Shown here: piece after piece, positions 26,701-41,100 of the stretch | Layout of the letters: each line of letters starts with the position of its first letter | How positions within the stretch are numbered: position 1 is the stretch's first letter | Assembly (NCBI RefSeq): GCF_014898815.1 | Contig: NW_026515548.1 | Span: 850,501 to 914,500 of the forward strand | Length of the DNA: 64,000 nt | DNA from: Panonychus citri | Lineage: Eukaryota; Arthropoda; Arachnida; Trombidiformes; Tetranychidae | Reading direction: 5' to 3' | Translations under genes and position numbers: made by a program | The notes under the pieces: model-generated | Database searches by the model: none | Told to the model about the DNA's origin: nothing | The model's input: the letters and a program-made list of their open reading frames with translations, nothing else

Positions 26701-29700
26701 TGAGACTGAGAAATAAATTGTTATAATTCTGTGTTACAATTGATGATAATTCAGAATTAACCATATCTTCACTTGCTATTCTTAATTTCAACTTTCTCAG
26801 GTTTCAAAAAACTTTCTATCGTTTAGTTTTTACCATGAAATTTTTCACCCAAACAGAATTTACATTGCTAATGGAGCCTCAACATACCGATATCACTTTT
26901 CTCACCCTTTCCCCTTTCAGAATAATTGTTTACTGTTATTTTTTTTCAATTCGAGTTGATGCAACTTGAACCTCTCCCTCTCTCTCATTTTAGATCCAAT
27001 TATCATTCATCCTCACTGAATTATGTTCATTCTGCTTCTGATTTGATGCATTTTCATGCAAACTCATGCATCTCCCATGAATCTTGATTCACCCTCGATC
27101 TTTCAATGCTTTGCCACTTCCATCATCATTATCATCATTACTTAATAGTCTCAAACCTCAAAAGGTTATCAAGTAAACTTTTCTCATTATCGTTTTCGAT
27201 TGTTATTGTTCAGTTTGATATTCAGAACTTTTTTTGCTTCCCTCATTCTCGATGCTGGAAATTGAGTTATTTTAATATTTTTCTTTGTTGTTATTTTTTT
27301 CTTGCTTCTCAATGGATTGAATTTTCATGAGCCTGAAGGGTGGAGAAGATTCTGCATGATGATAATATTGATGAGAATGAATTTTGCAATTTCCTTTCTC
27401 TTCACTTTTTGCATAGTTGAACATGAAATGTTCTGTGGAAAAACATTTTCTTCTGTTAATCAACTTGAGAATTGAGAATCTAAAGGATTGTAGATTAGAT
27501 ACTAAGCTTGGAACTTTTTTTTTCGCTTTCTCATGTTATATTTTCTCTCCTTTAATATCTAATTATTATTATTACCAAAAAATTATGCTAATTACAAATA
27601 TAATCAAAGTTATAATGAGAAATTTTCAACAAAGAGGCTTTTTCGTTGAATTATATTGAATTCCTGTGGGTATTGGTGTTGATATCATTGCTTTTATCTA
27701 TATCATGAGTTCCCTCGTTCCAGTGAGAATGTTAAACAAGAATTTTCTATCTATATGTTTACCGATGGATTTGAAATTCACCCTCACCATAGGAAAAGAT
27801 TATCAACTTTGGGAGTGAGAAGAAAAATATTTTTCTTCAATAATCCTGGTTATGAATTTTTCAACACTCAGAATTCAGGATTAAGGTTAACATTTATCAT
27901 CAAAATGTTGTATCTTTTACAGAATTGTTTTATTTTCACTGTTTTCGAATTGATTTAAGTAGGAACTTTGAAACTTTTTTTTAGATTTACGATGTGGTTT
28001 ATAAAGTTATCAAGAAAAATATTCGATGACATCGATTCTGATTCTGCAATCTGATAAATACAAGAGATCAGTAGGATTCTTATATTTTTACCTATTGATT
28101 ACACTTGCAACTAATTTTTAGGTTTTTTTTTGCGTTGATGAGAATACAATCAAATCAACCTTATCGGGGAGATTCTAATGATTAAATAAACAGCTTCGTG
28201 ACTAATTCAATCTATTTGAGTGAATTTTGGTTCGTTTTTGATTCTAACCTTTTCTCTTTCTGTCTCTTGAATTGTATCTCTAGAATATTAGTATTCCTCC
28301 CATTGGTCATAATTCAATAATATTCTTGTTTCAATTGATTCTCAACCCAATATTCAATATTCTGGTTGAATGTTAATGTGTTGTGATAAATATGATAATC
28401 TAAATGAAAGAAAAGAGAGAAAAACTATCGCTTTTACTTTGCTTTTGCTTTTCTATCATTTTCATATTTTCTCTTTTTCTTTTTCCTTTTTTTCTATTTT
28501 TCATCATCATTCTAATCTTCTCCTTCTCCTTCTTTCTCCTTCTTGTTCCTTTTCCTTCTATTCCTTTGGTGTGTGTGTACTTTTGGTGAAAGGGGAAGGT
28601 GATAAGAGTTATGGGTTAGGGTGGTGGTAGAAATAGTGGTGGAAATAAGAGTATGAGAATTGATGATTGAATAGATGGAAAATAAGAAATGAAAGAGTAG
28701 AAGGCGGAGGAAAAGGAGAAGAAAGAAAGAAAGAGAAGAGAGAGGAAAGAGAAAGATGAATATGAGAGATGAGAGATGAGAGATGAAAGATGATGAAGAT
28801 GAAGAAGAAGAAAATGAAATAAGAAGATGGGGTTGAGAATATTGTGTTTACTGATGTTGTAAATTCTGTACAATATTCTGAGAATTAATTTCTTTTTGCT
28901 TCTCCTTTTTTCCCTTCTCTTACTTTCTCTTTTCTTGATATTCTTTATGAGAAAGTGTCAGAACTGATAAATACTCACAATATTTCAAAATGTCTTAGAA
29001 TCACATTTAGCTTAAAGGAAGCGAAAAAAATAACATCCACCAAACTGAATCATTCAAAATTGCTTTTCATTGTAAACTCATAAAACTTTCTCCTTTCTCT
29101 TCTCTTATCACCATGATCATGATCTTGATCATCTTCCTCTTCATCCTCATGTTGAGTTTTCTTTTCTTGATATTTTCATATTTATCAGATGAAATAAATT
29201 CCAAAAATTATTTCCTATCTCATTTCTAATCTATAATATACCTTCAGTCTTATTAATTAATCTCCAATACCTTGAGCCATTCTTATCTATAGTAAACAAT
29301 CAGATTCCATCAATCGATATTAATATACTACCAACGTCAATTAAACTACTAATTTAATTGTTTCAAATTCATCTTGATGGTTATCGTTTAACTTGATAAA
29401 CTTTCCGATTCAACCAAGTGTAAGGTGTTGGTAAACATTCATTGAAATTGACCCTCTTTCCGGTTAATTGGACTGTAAAGTATCATGATGATGCTCATCA
29501 TCATCATGATGATCATCTTCATTTGAAACGATTATCAATCTTACTGTTGATCTTGAATTTAGGGTGAAAATAAATTCTGTGAAACTCTGAGCCCCTCCCA
29601 TTGGTCCATTAACATTACCATGGTCATTAATTTTGCCTCAAAACTTTTAAATTTGTATTTTCATTTTATCTGAAAATAATTGTTTCACTATTTTTTTTAT

Positions 29701-30454
29701 GCTTTTGTCTGACCATTAATTTAATTAACTAAATCATATATATTATTGGTCAATGATTATCATCATTAGTGATAAAAAATCATCAATCAAATTGTGTTTA
29801 CACACAATACAATGGCAATGAAATTCATTTACAATCTATTATCTAACAAAGTTATCACATCATTTATGTAACCGAGTATCATGAAAATCACCATGATTTT
29901 TATTGTTATTGTATTATCCATTATTGTAATGCTTAGAGTGAGAAGATAATAAGATTGCAGACAAATTTACAGGGACATTTACTTTAGACATAATAATATC
30001 CCAATGTAACTATAATAGAGACTATTATAAGTAAATATCGTTCTGATGATTATGTCGGAATTCAGGAAATTTGAATTCTAATCTCATGATGGTGATGATG
30101 ATCAGATGAGAACATTGTTATTGTTTTTGGTCAATAAAAACTGAGACGTTTATACAAAGACAATAACATGCAAATGAGTAATTAACTCAAGTAGTTGCTG
30201 TTTTGATTAGAGAATTTTACAGAATTTTATCAGAATTTTCTGCTGAATAAATGAAAAGAGATGAAATAGATTAGATTATTTTTTTCTTCTTTTTAATTTC
30301 AGATAACTTAGAATAGGATAGAAAACGAAAGATAAATTATTTGTTTGTTTTCTTTTCGTCGATTACGTGATGAGCTTTTCGAGATGAAACGTGATGAACC
30401 TAATTCCATGATTGATCCTTTTGTTATTTTATCTGAATCATCATTATCAGAATC

Positions 30455-30501
<47 letters not shown>

Positions 30502-33500
30502 TATCTAAACAATTCGATTCTGAACCTATACTTACATGGGGACATGTAATATTTCATATCCAATGAACATTAAGGATGAATTTAATTCTAGATAAAAGTT
30601 GATATTTTCCAATAGTAGAACGAAATCAATCAAATTGATTGAATTAGGAAAGAAAATCAATTGTAGTTTGTGACAAGTTCACTTTCAATTGCAAAATAAA
30701 TTCATGAACTTTTCTATCATTTATTGATAATATAAATCGATATTCAAACCATTTCATCTAATATATAATCAATTCCTACTTTTTCTCAAACCTCAGTTAC
30801 AATTCATCAATATTTTCATTGTTTATAAAAAAAACTTCTTTGTGCTTTAAACAATTCAAATCGATATTAGAGTTCAAAGCATTTATAGCACAGAGAAAGT
30901 TTCAAATTGAATTGGAGTTTCAGGGAAATACAAAGTTTCAAATTGTATCAATTTATTTTTTCCAATCATGATCTTGATTGGGAATTCCTAATGAAATGAA
31001 AATCGTTTTGATATTTAAAAGGTACATATTAATCTAACATGGAAAGTAAATGAAAACTTGATAATCACCATGAGAATAATGAAGTTTAATAAGATTGATT
31101 TTCTTGATTAGAAAGAGAGAAAAAGTTTTCAGAAAGTTTTACTTTTTTTCTCTAAAATTTTATCTTTTATCTTCTTGTTAATATTCTTGAGTTCTATTTT
31201 CTTTTCTTTTTTCATGATGTTATTCTGTTGGATCCTGGTGTAAAAAGGATGAAGACAAGAAGAAGATGAGAATGAAGAAAACGAAGAAAATGAAGAGAAA
31301 GAGAGAGAGAGAGAAATGTAAAAAAAAGTTGGAATTGAAATTGAAAAGAAACGAAAAAGGAAGAAAACGAATAAGATAAAGGAAAAAGAAAAAGAAAAAT
31401 AGAAATAGAAATAGAAATAGAAAATAATATAAGAAGAAAAGTTCGATAGGATTCTGGTTCTATTCTCTCGTTTTATCCATTCGACATTTTAAGTTTCGAG
31501 TGAAACTGGTGATTTATTGGTCTCTATGGATCGATATTTTTCTTAAAAGGATTCGAATCCATCCTTTTTCTCATCATTCTCTTCATCATCTTACTCTGTT
31601 TTCTCTTTCACTTCTTACGAAATTAATCTATTGTTTTTTTCATTCTCATCTTGATTCTCATCTTTATCCATTGAGATAATTCTGGTTGTCACAAGAATAG
31701 AAAAATAGGTTTGCCAAGATGAAAAAGAAGAGGAAGAGAAAAGTTTATCATCAATTTTCCGTTTTCTTCTGTTTATCCTTTTCTATCTCACTTGTTCTTC
31801 TCGCTCCTTTGCTCTTTTTTCATCTTCATCCAATTTCACCTTCTCCTTCCCTGTATTCTGGAAATTTATTCTACCAGCATTCTACTTGGAATCGAAATTT
31901 CGATCTATAAACAGAATGAATTTAATTGTAGACAAAAAGCGAAAGACAAATAAAAAGAAAGATGAAGAGATTCTTTTAATATTAATGGTTGTTTTTTTTG
32001 TAGAAAATGTTATTCAAGAGTCTTACCGATCTAATGAATTGTGTCCATAGAAACCATGAACCATGACACTTAATGGTAGGAACAACTCATCCCAATTCCA
32101 AAGCCTTGGATTAGGCTTGAGTCTTTTCCTTTTCTATCTCTTTCTCTTTCTTTTTCTTCTTATTCTCTTCCTGCCTCTCTCTCTCACTTTTCTCTCCTTT
32201 CCTCTCTTCTATTACTTCATCGTCATCATCATCATTCTTCTCACTCTTATTCGTATTCTCATTCTCATTCTTATTCTCATCATCTCCCCATTTCTATTTT
32301 ACTTTTTTCTCTTCATCTTCATCTTCATCTTCATCCACATTCATTTTCTTCTGAAGCTTTTACCTGATTTATTGCATAGATTTCAAGATTCAGGAGCTTC
32401 TCTATTACATCCACTGAACCTCCAAGGAACAGGAGGAAACCTTAAAGAACCTGTAGAAGGAGAAGAAAAAGAGAAGAAGGGATGAAGATGAAGATGAAGA
32501 TGGAGAGAAGCGAAGATAATATTTATTTTCCTCTATTTTCCTCTATTTTCTTTCTTTTTATTCTTTTTTCTTCTGTTTTGCTTCAAGAGTAAAATCTGTT
32601 TTCTCAAAGGCTTTTTATTCTTATTCTATTGGTGGAAATAGAGTTAGAATCTCATTTCTCTGTTTCTTTTCTCGATGGAGAGAAAAAACTTATTTCACTT
32701 CATGTATCATGTTCTCTTCAATTCTCTTTTCATTTCATGTTTTTCCATTTCTTTTTCTCATTATTCTCTCTTTTCATCTTCATCTTCATCTTCATCTTCT
32801 TCTCCTTATTCATTTCTATTCCTCTTTCTCTCTCAACTCTTGGACTGAGTTCCTGTTCCTGTTATTTTATTGTTTCTCTTTCATGATACACATTCATTTA
32901 TAGAATAGAAAGTAAATCAGAACTTCTGTTCTCTGACCGGAAATGAGTTTTCTTATCAACACAATCACCAAAGCGAATAAAAAAGCTTCTTAGAAAATGA
33001 AAAAAGAAAAAGAGATGATAAATTTATCAATTTATCTTTTTCATCTTTTTTTCTGAAACAAAATCTTTTTCAATTTACTAATTAAGTTAATGAACTTACT
33101 ATCAACTACTCACATTGACGGACAATTGGTCAATTTGTACAACACTTTCAATGGGTTAACAAGAAACTCTCTGTTCAGATTTATGCTAATTTTTATGTTA
33201 ATCTATTCATCTGCCCTCCGGCACTTTTCAATACACTAAATCATCATAAGTATTGTTGTAGTACAATAGTCATAAGGGAAAATATTGACCAGTAGTAAGA
33301 AAGTAAATCCATTTTTCTCTCCAATAGAAACTCAAAGTTGTTAATATACAGAAGAAAAGGATAAACAAATAGAAAATATTATTCTGATATATATTTCTAT
33401 TTTCTAATTTACTGATAAGTCGAAATGCTTTCGTTTGTGGACAATTGTGTCACTATTGCTACTCGAATGTGTCAAGTCTATGTAAGTACATTGGCTCAAG

Positions 33501-34262
33501 GATTAGAATTCGCATATGATTGAACGATTGTACGATTGAAACACTAATTAGTATTTAGATAATTAGATTGATTATCCTTTCGATCTCTCACCCAGGTAAA
33601 CATCGATTGTTTATTCTTGGTCCTTTCATTTTAATCTAAATATTTTGCATCTTCTTAGATCTAAATCGGTTCCACTTGTGGTCAGTTCTCCTACAAAGGT
33701 CAATTTCTTTATCTTTCCATCCAAACAATCATCTCATTACGACCGGTTTTCTCTCCCTTTGCACCTTAAAAAGGAACCATTATAAAAGCTAAGGTACCAA
33801 TTTAGCTCAAAAGTAACAATAACACACCGAGTTGAACGAGTGTTTATAAATGAGTAAAAATAGAAACTAATAATAAGCGAAGAGCAATAAAGAAAAAGAG
33901 AAAAAAAGCAAAAAAAGGTTCCAAAGGTTCCAAAGGTGTTCTCATAGACAGAAAATGTGAAAATGCATCACTAATTTTATCCTGATTATCTGTTCTCTTC
34001 TTCATTATTTTCTCAATCATCCATAGTAATTTCATCTTCTTCATCTCAGCATCGTTTTACTTTTCTTTATTCTTTTTTTTTGTCACCAAGAAAAAATCGA
34101 TGGTCTTTTTTGTGATTACATAAAAGTCTCTTTATTTTTGTCAATGTCTTCTCACGATTCCAATGTATGTAACCTGAAATAACCAAATTTGTGACCAGAA
34201 AAAAAGGTAACAATAAAAACCTATACGATAAAAAGAAAAACAGAGAAAAAGAAAGAGAGCTG

Positions 34263-34293
<31 letters not shown>

Positions 34294-37200
34294 GAGGAAA
34301 GAAAAGAAAAGAAAAGAAAAGAATAAGATAAAAAGAGGAAGAAGATGGAGAAAGAGAAATAGAAAGAGATGAGGTAAAGAGAAGAGAAAGAATAAATTTG
34401 GTAGTCTCTCGATTGGAAGGAGGAGAGAAGATGAAAAGAGAGAAGGAGGGAAAGAGATTACGAATAACCAGTAACCAGAAATTGAGGGAATCTCATTGTT
34501 ACACATGAAAATGTCTTCGAATAACAGATTATAAACAATCTGCTTCCATTCTCATTGTTTATATAATGAAGAAAGAAAATGCTGAGAATTATCGATATTC
34601 ATGAAATAAGATAGTTCAGAATAAACATAAACATAAATTGTTGATTCTTTTTGATAGTTACTATTTTAATCTTGCGAATGTTTCAACACACTTATCATTG
34701 AATTTTCCGTTTGTTGATAAACAGTTGTGATGATTGTCGATTCTTGAAATAGTTTCGTATCATTAACCATCTGAATTGTTACAAATTTCAGGGTCTTCAG
34801 ATCTAATTATGTCTCTGTTATTTCAAGAACTTCCAATTAAAGTGTAGACTAATCTCTCCTTTTGAAGATTTACATTTCGATATCAGAATTTGTCCTGATT
34901 TCGAGTTAGATCATCGCCTTGTAAATCTTTGATCAAATCTACAAGACAATTTGATCACCCGATACACAATCAGCCTGTAGCATTTACCTATGGCAGAAAA
35001 TGAGCCATTAGATTAACTTGAACACGCTTATTTGTCCATTAAAGTCTGACCAGAGATCTTATCACGTAACAATTAACTCTGATGATAATTAGCACGATCA
35101 GCTGATGGTCAAGCATTGAACTGGACTATTCTAAAGTCTAATCAGGTTTGGTTAATATTTTCTCTGCACGCAACAAGATACGTGATTAAGATTTATGTTG
35201 GTTAAGAATCACAATTTTCATGATTTAATTTCATTAATTAAAATGAGTCTGCAACTTTGAACAATCGCTGGTGATTAAATATACTCATTGAAACTCGCCT
35301 TTTACTTTGTATCTCTGGTCAACTGTGATATAGTTCAAAGTTACTGGCCAATTATATCGTTTCGACTTTGGTGCTTTGATTAATTCCAATATCTGATGTA
35401 CTTTCGAAATAGAATTTTTCTTTAATTACTGATGACATAATAATCGATTGGATAAAGGTCCATGTTAGTTAATAATGATGATAGAAAGGTTCTGGCCAAG
35501 TGAATTGCAATTGAAACATAAGAACATAATTTCAAAGTTTTTATATTTTTGAAATTCGAATAGGACTGAGAATGGAGTTTCGTGACTGATTCAATCTATT
35601 TGAGTAAATGTACATTTTGGTTCGTTTTTGATTCTTACCTTTTCTCTTTCTGTCTCTTGAATTGTATCTCTAGAATATTAGTATTCCTCCCATTGGTCAT
35701 AATTCAATAATATTCTTGTTTCAATTGATTCTCAACCCAATATTCAATATTCTGGTTGAATGTTAATGTGTTGTGATAAATATGATAATCTAAATGAAAG
35801 AAAAGAGAGAAAAACTATCGCTTTTACTTTGCTTTTCCATCATTTTCATATTTTCTCTTTTTTTTCTATTTTTCATCATCATTCTAATCTTCTCCTTCTC
35901 CTTCTTGTTCTTTTTCCTTCTATTCCTTTGGTGTGTGTGTACTTTTGGTGAAAGGGGGAGGTGATAAGAGTTATGGGTTAGGGTGGTGGTAGAAATAGTG
36001 GTGGAAATAAGAGTATGAGAATTGATGACTGAATAGATGGAAAATAAGAAATGAAAGAGTAGAAGGCGGAGGAAAAGGAAAAGGAAGAAAGAAAGAGAGA
36101 GAAAAAAAGAGAGAGGAAAGAGAGAAGAAAGAGAGGAGAGAAAGAGAAAGATGAATATGAGAGATGAGAGATGAGAGATGAAAGATGATGAAGATGAAGA
36201 AGAAGAAAATGAAATAAGAAGATGGGGTTGAGAATATTGTGTTTACTGATGTTGTAAATTCTGTACAATATTCTGAGAATTAATTTCTTCTCCTTGCTTC
36301 TCCTTTTTTCCCTTCTCTTACTTTCTCTTTTCTTGATATTCTTTATGAGAAAGTGTCAGAACTGATAAATACTCACAATATTTCAAAATGTCTTAGAATC
36401 ACATTTAGCTTAAAGGAAGCGAAAAAAATAACATCCACCAAACTGAATCATTCAAAATTGCTTTTCATTGTAAACTCATAAAACTTTCTCTCTTCTCGTC
36501 TCTTATCACCATGATCATGATCTTGATCATCATCTTCCTCTTCATCCTCATGTTGAGCCTTCTTTTCCTGATATTTTCATATTTACCAGATGAAATAAAT
36601 TCCAAAGGAAGAAGCAATTATTCTCCATCATAATTCTGTTCTATATCTACACCACTTTCCTCGTTATCTGCTGATTCCACTCAAATACCTCATCGAATGA
36701 TAAAGGTCATGGTAATAAGAAAGATAATTCATATTTCCATTCTCTTCATTAATAATGATAAAATCTCACTAATGTTCATTCAGCCGTGTAAATAGAATCT
36801 AATATTTCTGTGCTTGGAATCAATTCGTGTGTAAGAGCATCGAAAATCCGAATTTCTATTCAAACAGAATTCGATTATTATCAAGATCAAGTTGTAAATC
36901 TATAACAAAATAAGTTCAAAAGTAAAACTTATCAGCGAGTAAATAGAAAATTGAAACGAGAAAAGTGGGCGGATGTCGAAGGTCACAAATAGAAAGTTAA
37001 ATGGGTGTCAAACGAATGGACAAAAGGGGTTGAGATGACCAGAGAAAATGGACATCGAAAGAAGTAAAGAGAAAAAGAAAACTTTTCCTTTACCTTTTGA
37101 AATATTTTCTTTTACGAATTGATTTCATTTTTTTCTCTTCCTTGTTGATTGAGATCGAAAAACTTTTCTTTCTCCAAAATAAGTACGAACCTTATTGTTT

Positions 37201-38090
37201 TAACTTGCTTCTCATCTTTATCTTCATGATGATTATTGAACTTTAGATTTACTAAAGTTCTTAGTTCAACCAAGTGTAAGGTGTTTGTGAACTCAAATTG
37301 ACTTGACCCTCTTTTCCGGTCAATTGGATTGTAAAGTTTCATGAGGATAATGATGATGCTCATCATAACCATTTTCTCCCTTATCAATCAATCTTATTAT
37401 TGATCTTCCATTTTGATAGAAAATCTTAAATTCTATTTCCCTCCCACTCTTGGTCATCATCTTGTTGGACCCTCAATACACATCGATATTTATGGATCAT
37501 GTTGATTGTTAAATTACATTCGAAATTGATTGTTGCAATTTGATAATAGATTTACTATTAAGTTAATTAACTATCGCATTAAATATTAAAGTTTATTAGT
37601 TGATTAGTTGATTTGGATTCTGATTCAGGAGAAAATGATATCAAAAATATAAATGACACAGTTTCAAGTTTTTTCAGAACTTTTATCTTCTTTCTCACCA
37701 CATTCATATTATCATGTAATTGGAATGATAAATTTTGATGGTTATTATATTGGTTGATGTAAAGTAGCAATTTCTATAGACTTTATTTCAATGAACAATT
37801 ACGAGAAATTTAATTGAGCAATTAATTGAAGTGGTTATTATTCTGATTGTAGAATTTTGCAAAATATTCTCATATAATTAGAACTTTCGATTTTTTCTCG
37901 AATTATTTGCTTCTCTTAGTTTGCCTTCTCGATTTTAGATAATTTGGAATAGGATAGAAAACGAAAGATAAATTATTTGTTTGTTTTCTTTTCGTCGATT
38001 ACGTGATGAGCTTTTCGAGATGAAACGTGATGAACCTAATTCCATGATTGATCCTTTTGTTATTTTATCTGAATCATCATTATCAGAATC

Positions 38091-38142
<52 letters not shown>

Positions 38143-41100
38143 TCTCTTTCTTATCTAAACAATTCGATTCTGAACCTATACTTACATGGGGACATGTAAT
38201 ATTTCATATCCAATGAACATTAAGGATGAATTTAATTCTAGATAAAAGTTGATATTTTCCAATAGTGAAAACGAAATCAATCAAATTGATTAAATTACAA
38301 AATGAAATGAAATTGATTCCAGGAACATTTATATTGTACAATGTATCTTAAAGTCTGATACGATTTCATGATTAGAACTTATCATCTCTCGTACTCATAA
38401 CTATGATGCAAGAGATTAGAACCTGTATTCGTATCTTTGTCGAAATGCTGAAAACTTGAATTCTTTTGTTTCATTATCAATAAGCTTATATTCTTGCGAA
38501 GAAATGAAACTTTGATCATGAAAAAGTCCATTATCATGAAATATTGGTGTTAATCGAATTTTCTTTGTTTAATCGACTCATAATTACTTAGGCGAAAATG
38601 AATGTTCTACCCTTTCGATTATTAATTTGAGCCAAAAATGAAATTCAAAGTATATTTACTTTTATTATTCTTTAGATATAATTCTGTGATCAGAAAAGTT
38701 CGAGCCTTATAGGTAAGAAATTCGAAGAGGTAATTCTTTGGAAACTTGAAACTTTACTGAATTAGTTGAGTTTCGAGTTGCAAAGTTTATCTTATCGCGA
38801 TTTTATCAGGACGATGGTTCGATTCATCTTCTCGGAGATTAAGCCAATCAGAATAAAATATCTATGATATTTATCTTATTTATCGGGGATTAGATGTCAC
38901 TGAACATTTAATGATAAGAATTAAAGAGAATAATGAAGTTTAATAAGATTGATTTTCTTGATTACTGATTAGAAAGAGAGAAAAAGTTTTCAGAAAGTTT
39001 TACTTTTTTTCTCTAAAATTTTATCTTATCTTTTATCTTCTTGTTAATATTCTTGAGTTCTATTCACACTCAGTTCTATTTTCTTTTCTTTTTTCATGAT
39101 GTTATTCTGTTGGATTCTGGTGGAAAAAGGATGAAGACAAGAAGAAGATGAGAATGAAGAAAACGAAGAAAATGGAGAGAGAGAGAGAGAGAAATGTAAA
39201 AAAAAGTTGGAATTGAAATTGAAAAGAAACGAAAAAGGAAGAAAACGAATAAGATAAAGGAAAAAGAGAAATAGAAATAGAAATCGAAATAGAAATTGAA
39301 ATAGAAAATAATATAAGAAGAAAAGTTCGATAGGATTCTGGTTCTATTCTCTCGTTTTATCCATTCGACATTTTAAGTTTCGAGTGAAACTGGTGATTTA
39401 TTGGTCTCTATGGATCGATATTTTTCTTAAAAGGATTCGAATCCATCCTTTTTCTCATCATTCTCTTCATCATCTTACTCTGTTTTCTCTTTCACTTCTT
39501 ACGAAATTAATCTATTGTTTTTTTCATTCTCATCTTGATTCTCATCTTTATCCATTGAGATAATTCTGGTTGTCACAAGAATAGAAAAATAGGTTTGCCA
39601 AGATGAAGAAGAAGAGGAAGAGAAAAGTTTATCATCAATTTTTCTTTTTCTTCTGTTTATCCTTTTTTTCCTTGATCATTTTTCTTACCTTCTTTTCCTG
39701 TATTATCGTGAAATTAATTCTGACAGCATTCTACTTGGAATCAACATTTGATCTATAATAGAGCTGAGGTTCGAAGGAGGGAAAAAAGAGGTGATTTGAG
39801 AATAAGAGTAAGAACCCTGAATATCGATCACATTTAGATAGGTTCTCATGAAGGGTATTTACTAATAAAAACAAAATTATAAAAAAGATTGATGAATTTA
39901 TCTTTTCGATGAAGTCGAAACTTTTAAACTGCTTCATTTACCTGATAAAATCATTGTAGTTAAATTGAATTGGTTTGATTGTTTATGTCCACTTTATTTG
40001 GACAGATTCCGATCAGTTTCAGATATTATAGTTTTCTTTATTTTGTGACACTCTCTATGTTGTTTTTTGTGGAAAATGTTATTCAAGAGTCTTACCGATC
40101 TAATGAATTGTGTCCATAGAAACCATGAACCATGACACTTAATGGTAGGAACAACTCATCCCAATTCCAAAGCCTTGGATTAGGTTTGAGTCTTTTCCTT
40201 TTCTATCTCTCTCTTTCTTTTTCTTCTTATTCTCTACTTTCCTCTCTTCTATTTCTTCATCGTCATCATCATCATTCTTCTCACTCTCACTCCCCCTCTT
40301 ATTCTTATTCTCATTCTCATTCTTATTCTCATCATCTCCCCATTTCTATTTTACTTCTTTCTCTTCATCTTCATCTTCATCCACATTCATTTTCTTCTGA
40401 AGCTTTTACCTGATTTATTGCATAGATTTCAAGATTCAGGAGCTTCTCTATTACATTCACTGAACCTCCAAGGAACAGGAGAAAACCTTAAAGAACCTGT
40501 AGAAGGAGAAGAAAAAGAGAAGAAGAGTAGAAGAAGGGATGAAGAGAAGATGAAGATGGAGATGGAGAGAAGCGAAGATAATATTTATTTTCCTCTATTT
40601 TCTTTCTTTTTATTCTTTTTTTCTTCTGTTTTGCTTCAAGAGTAAAATCTGTTTTCTCAAAGGCTTTTTATTCTTATTCTATTGGTGGAAATAGAGTTAG
40701 AATCTCATTTCTCTGTTTCTTTTCTCGATGGAGAGAAAAAACTTATTTCACTTCATGTATCATGTTCTCTTCAATTCTCTTTTCATTTCATGTTTTTCCA
40801 TTTCTTTTTCTCATTATTCTCTCTTTTCATCTTCATCTTCATCTTCATCTTCTTCTCCTTATTCATTTCTATTCCTCTTTCTCTCTCAACTCTTGGACTG
40901 AGTTCCAGTTCCTGTTCCTTTTATTTTATTGTTTCTCTTTCATGATACACATTCATTTATAGAATAGAAAGTAAATCAGAACTTCTGTTCTCTGACCGGA
41001 AATGAATTTCCATTATCAAACGAACTAGAAAATAATAATCAAAAGATTCTTCCTTCATCATAAGCAAAATCGAATACCCAAAGGTGACCAATTCGAAAAA

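Larger units (their letters stand above)
28192..34565 (+). repeat. Intronic direct repeat, copy A
   Basis: It aligns with copy B (35577-42122) in the same order and orientation. Near-identical blocks, as A/B: 28192-29203/35577-36607, 30301-30646/37938-38296, 31073-31760/38926-39620, 31990-32950/40058-41010, 33941-34565/41510-42122. Between them the copies are recognisably related but strongly diverged (for example 29407-29560 with 37265-37415, and 33183-33340 with 41170-41340). Boundaries were set by eye, within a few tens of bases. Confidence 0.85.
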
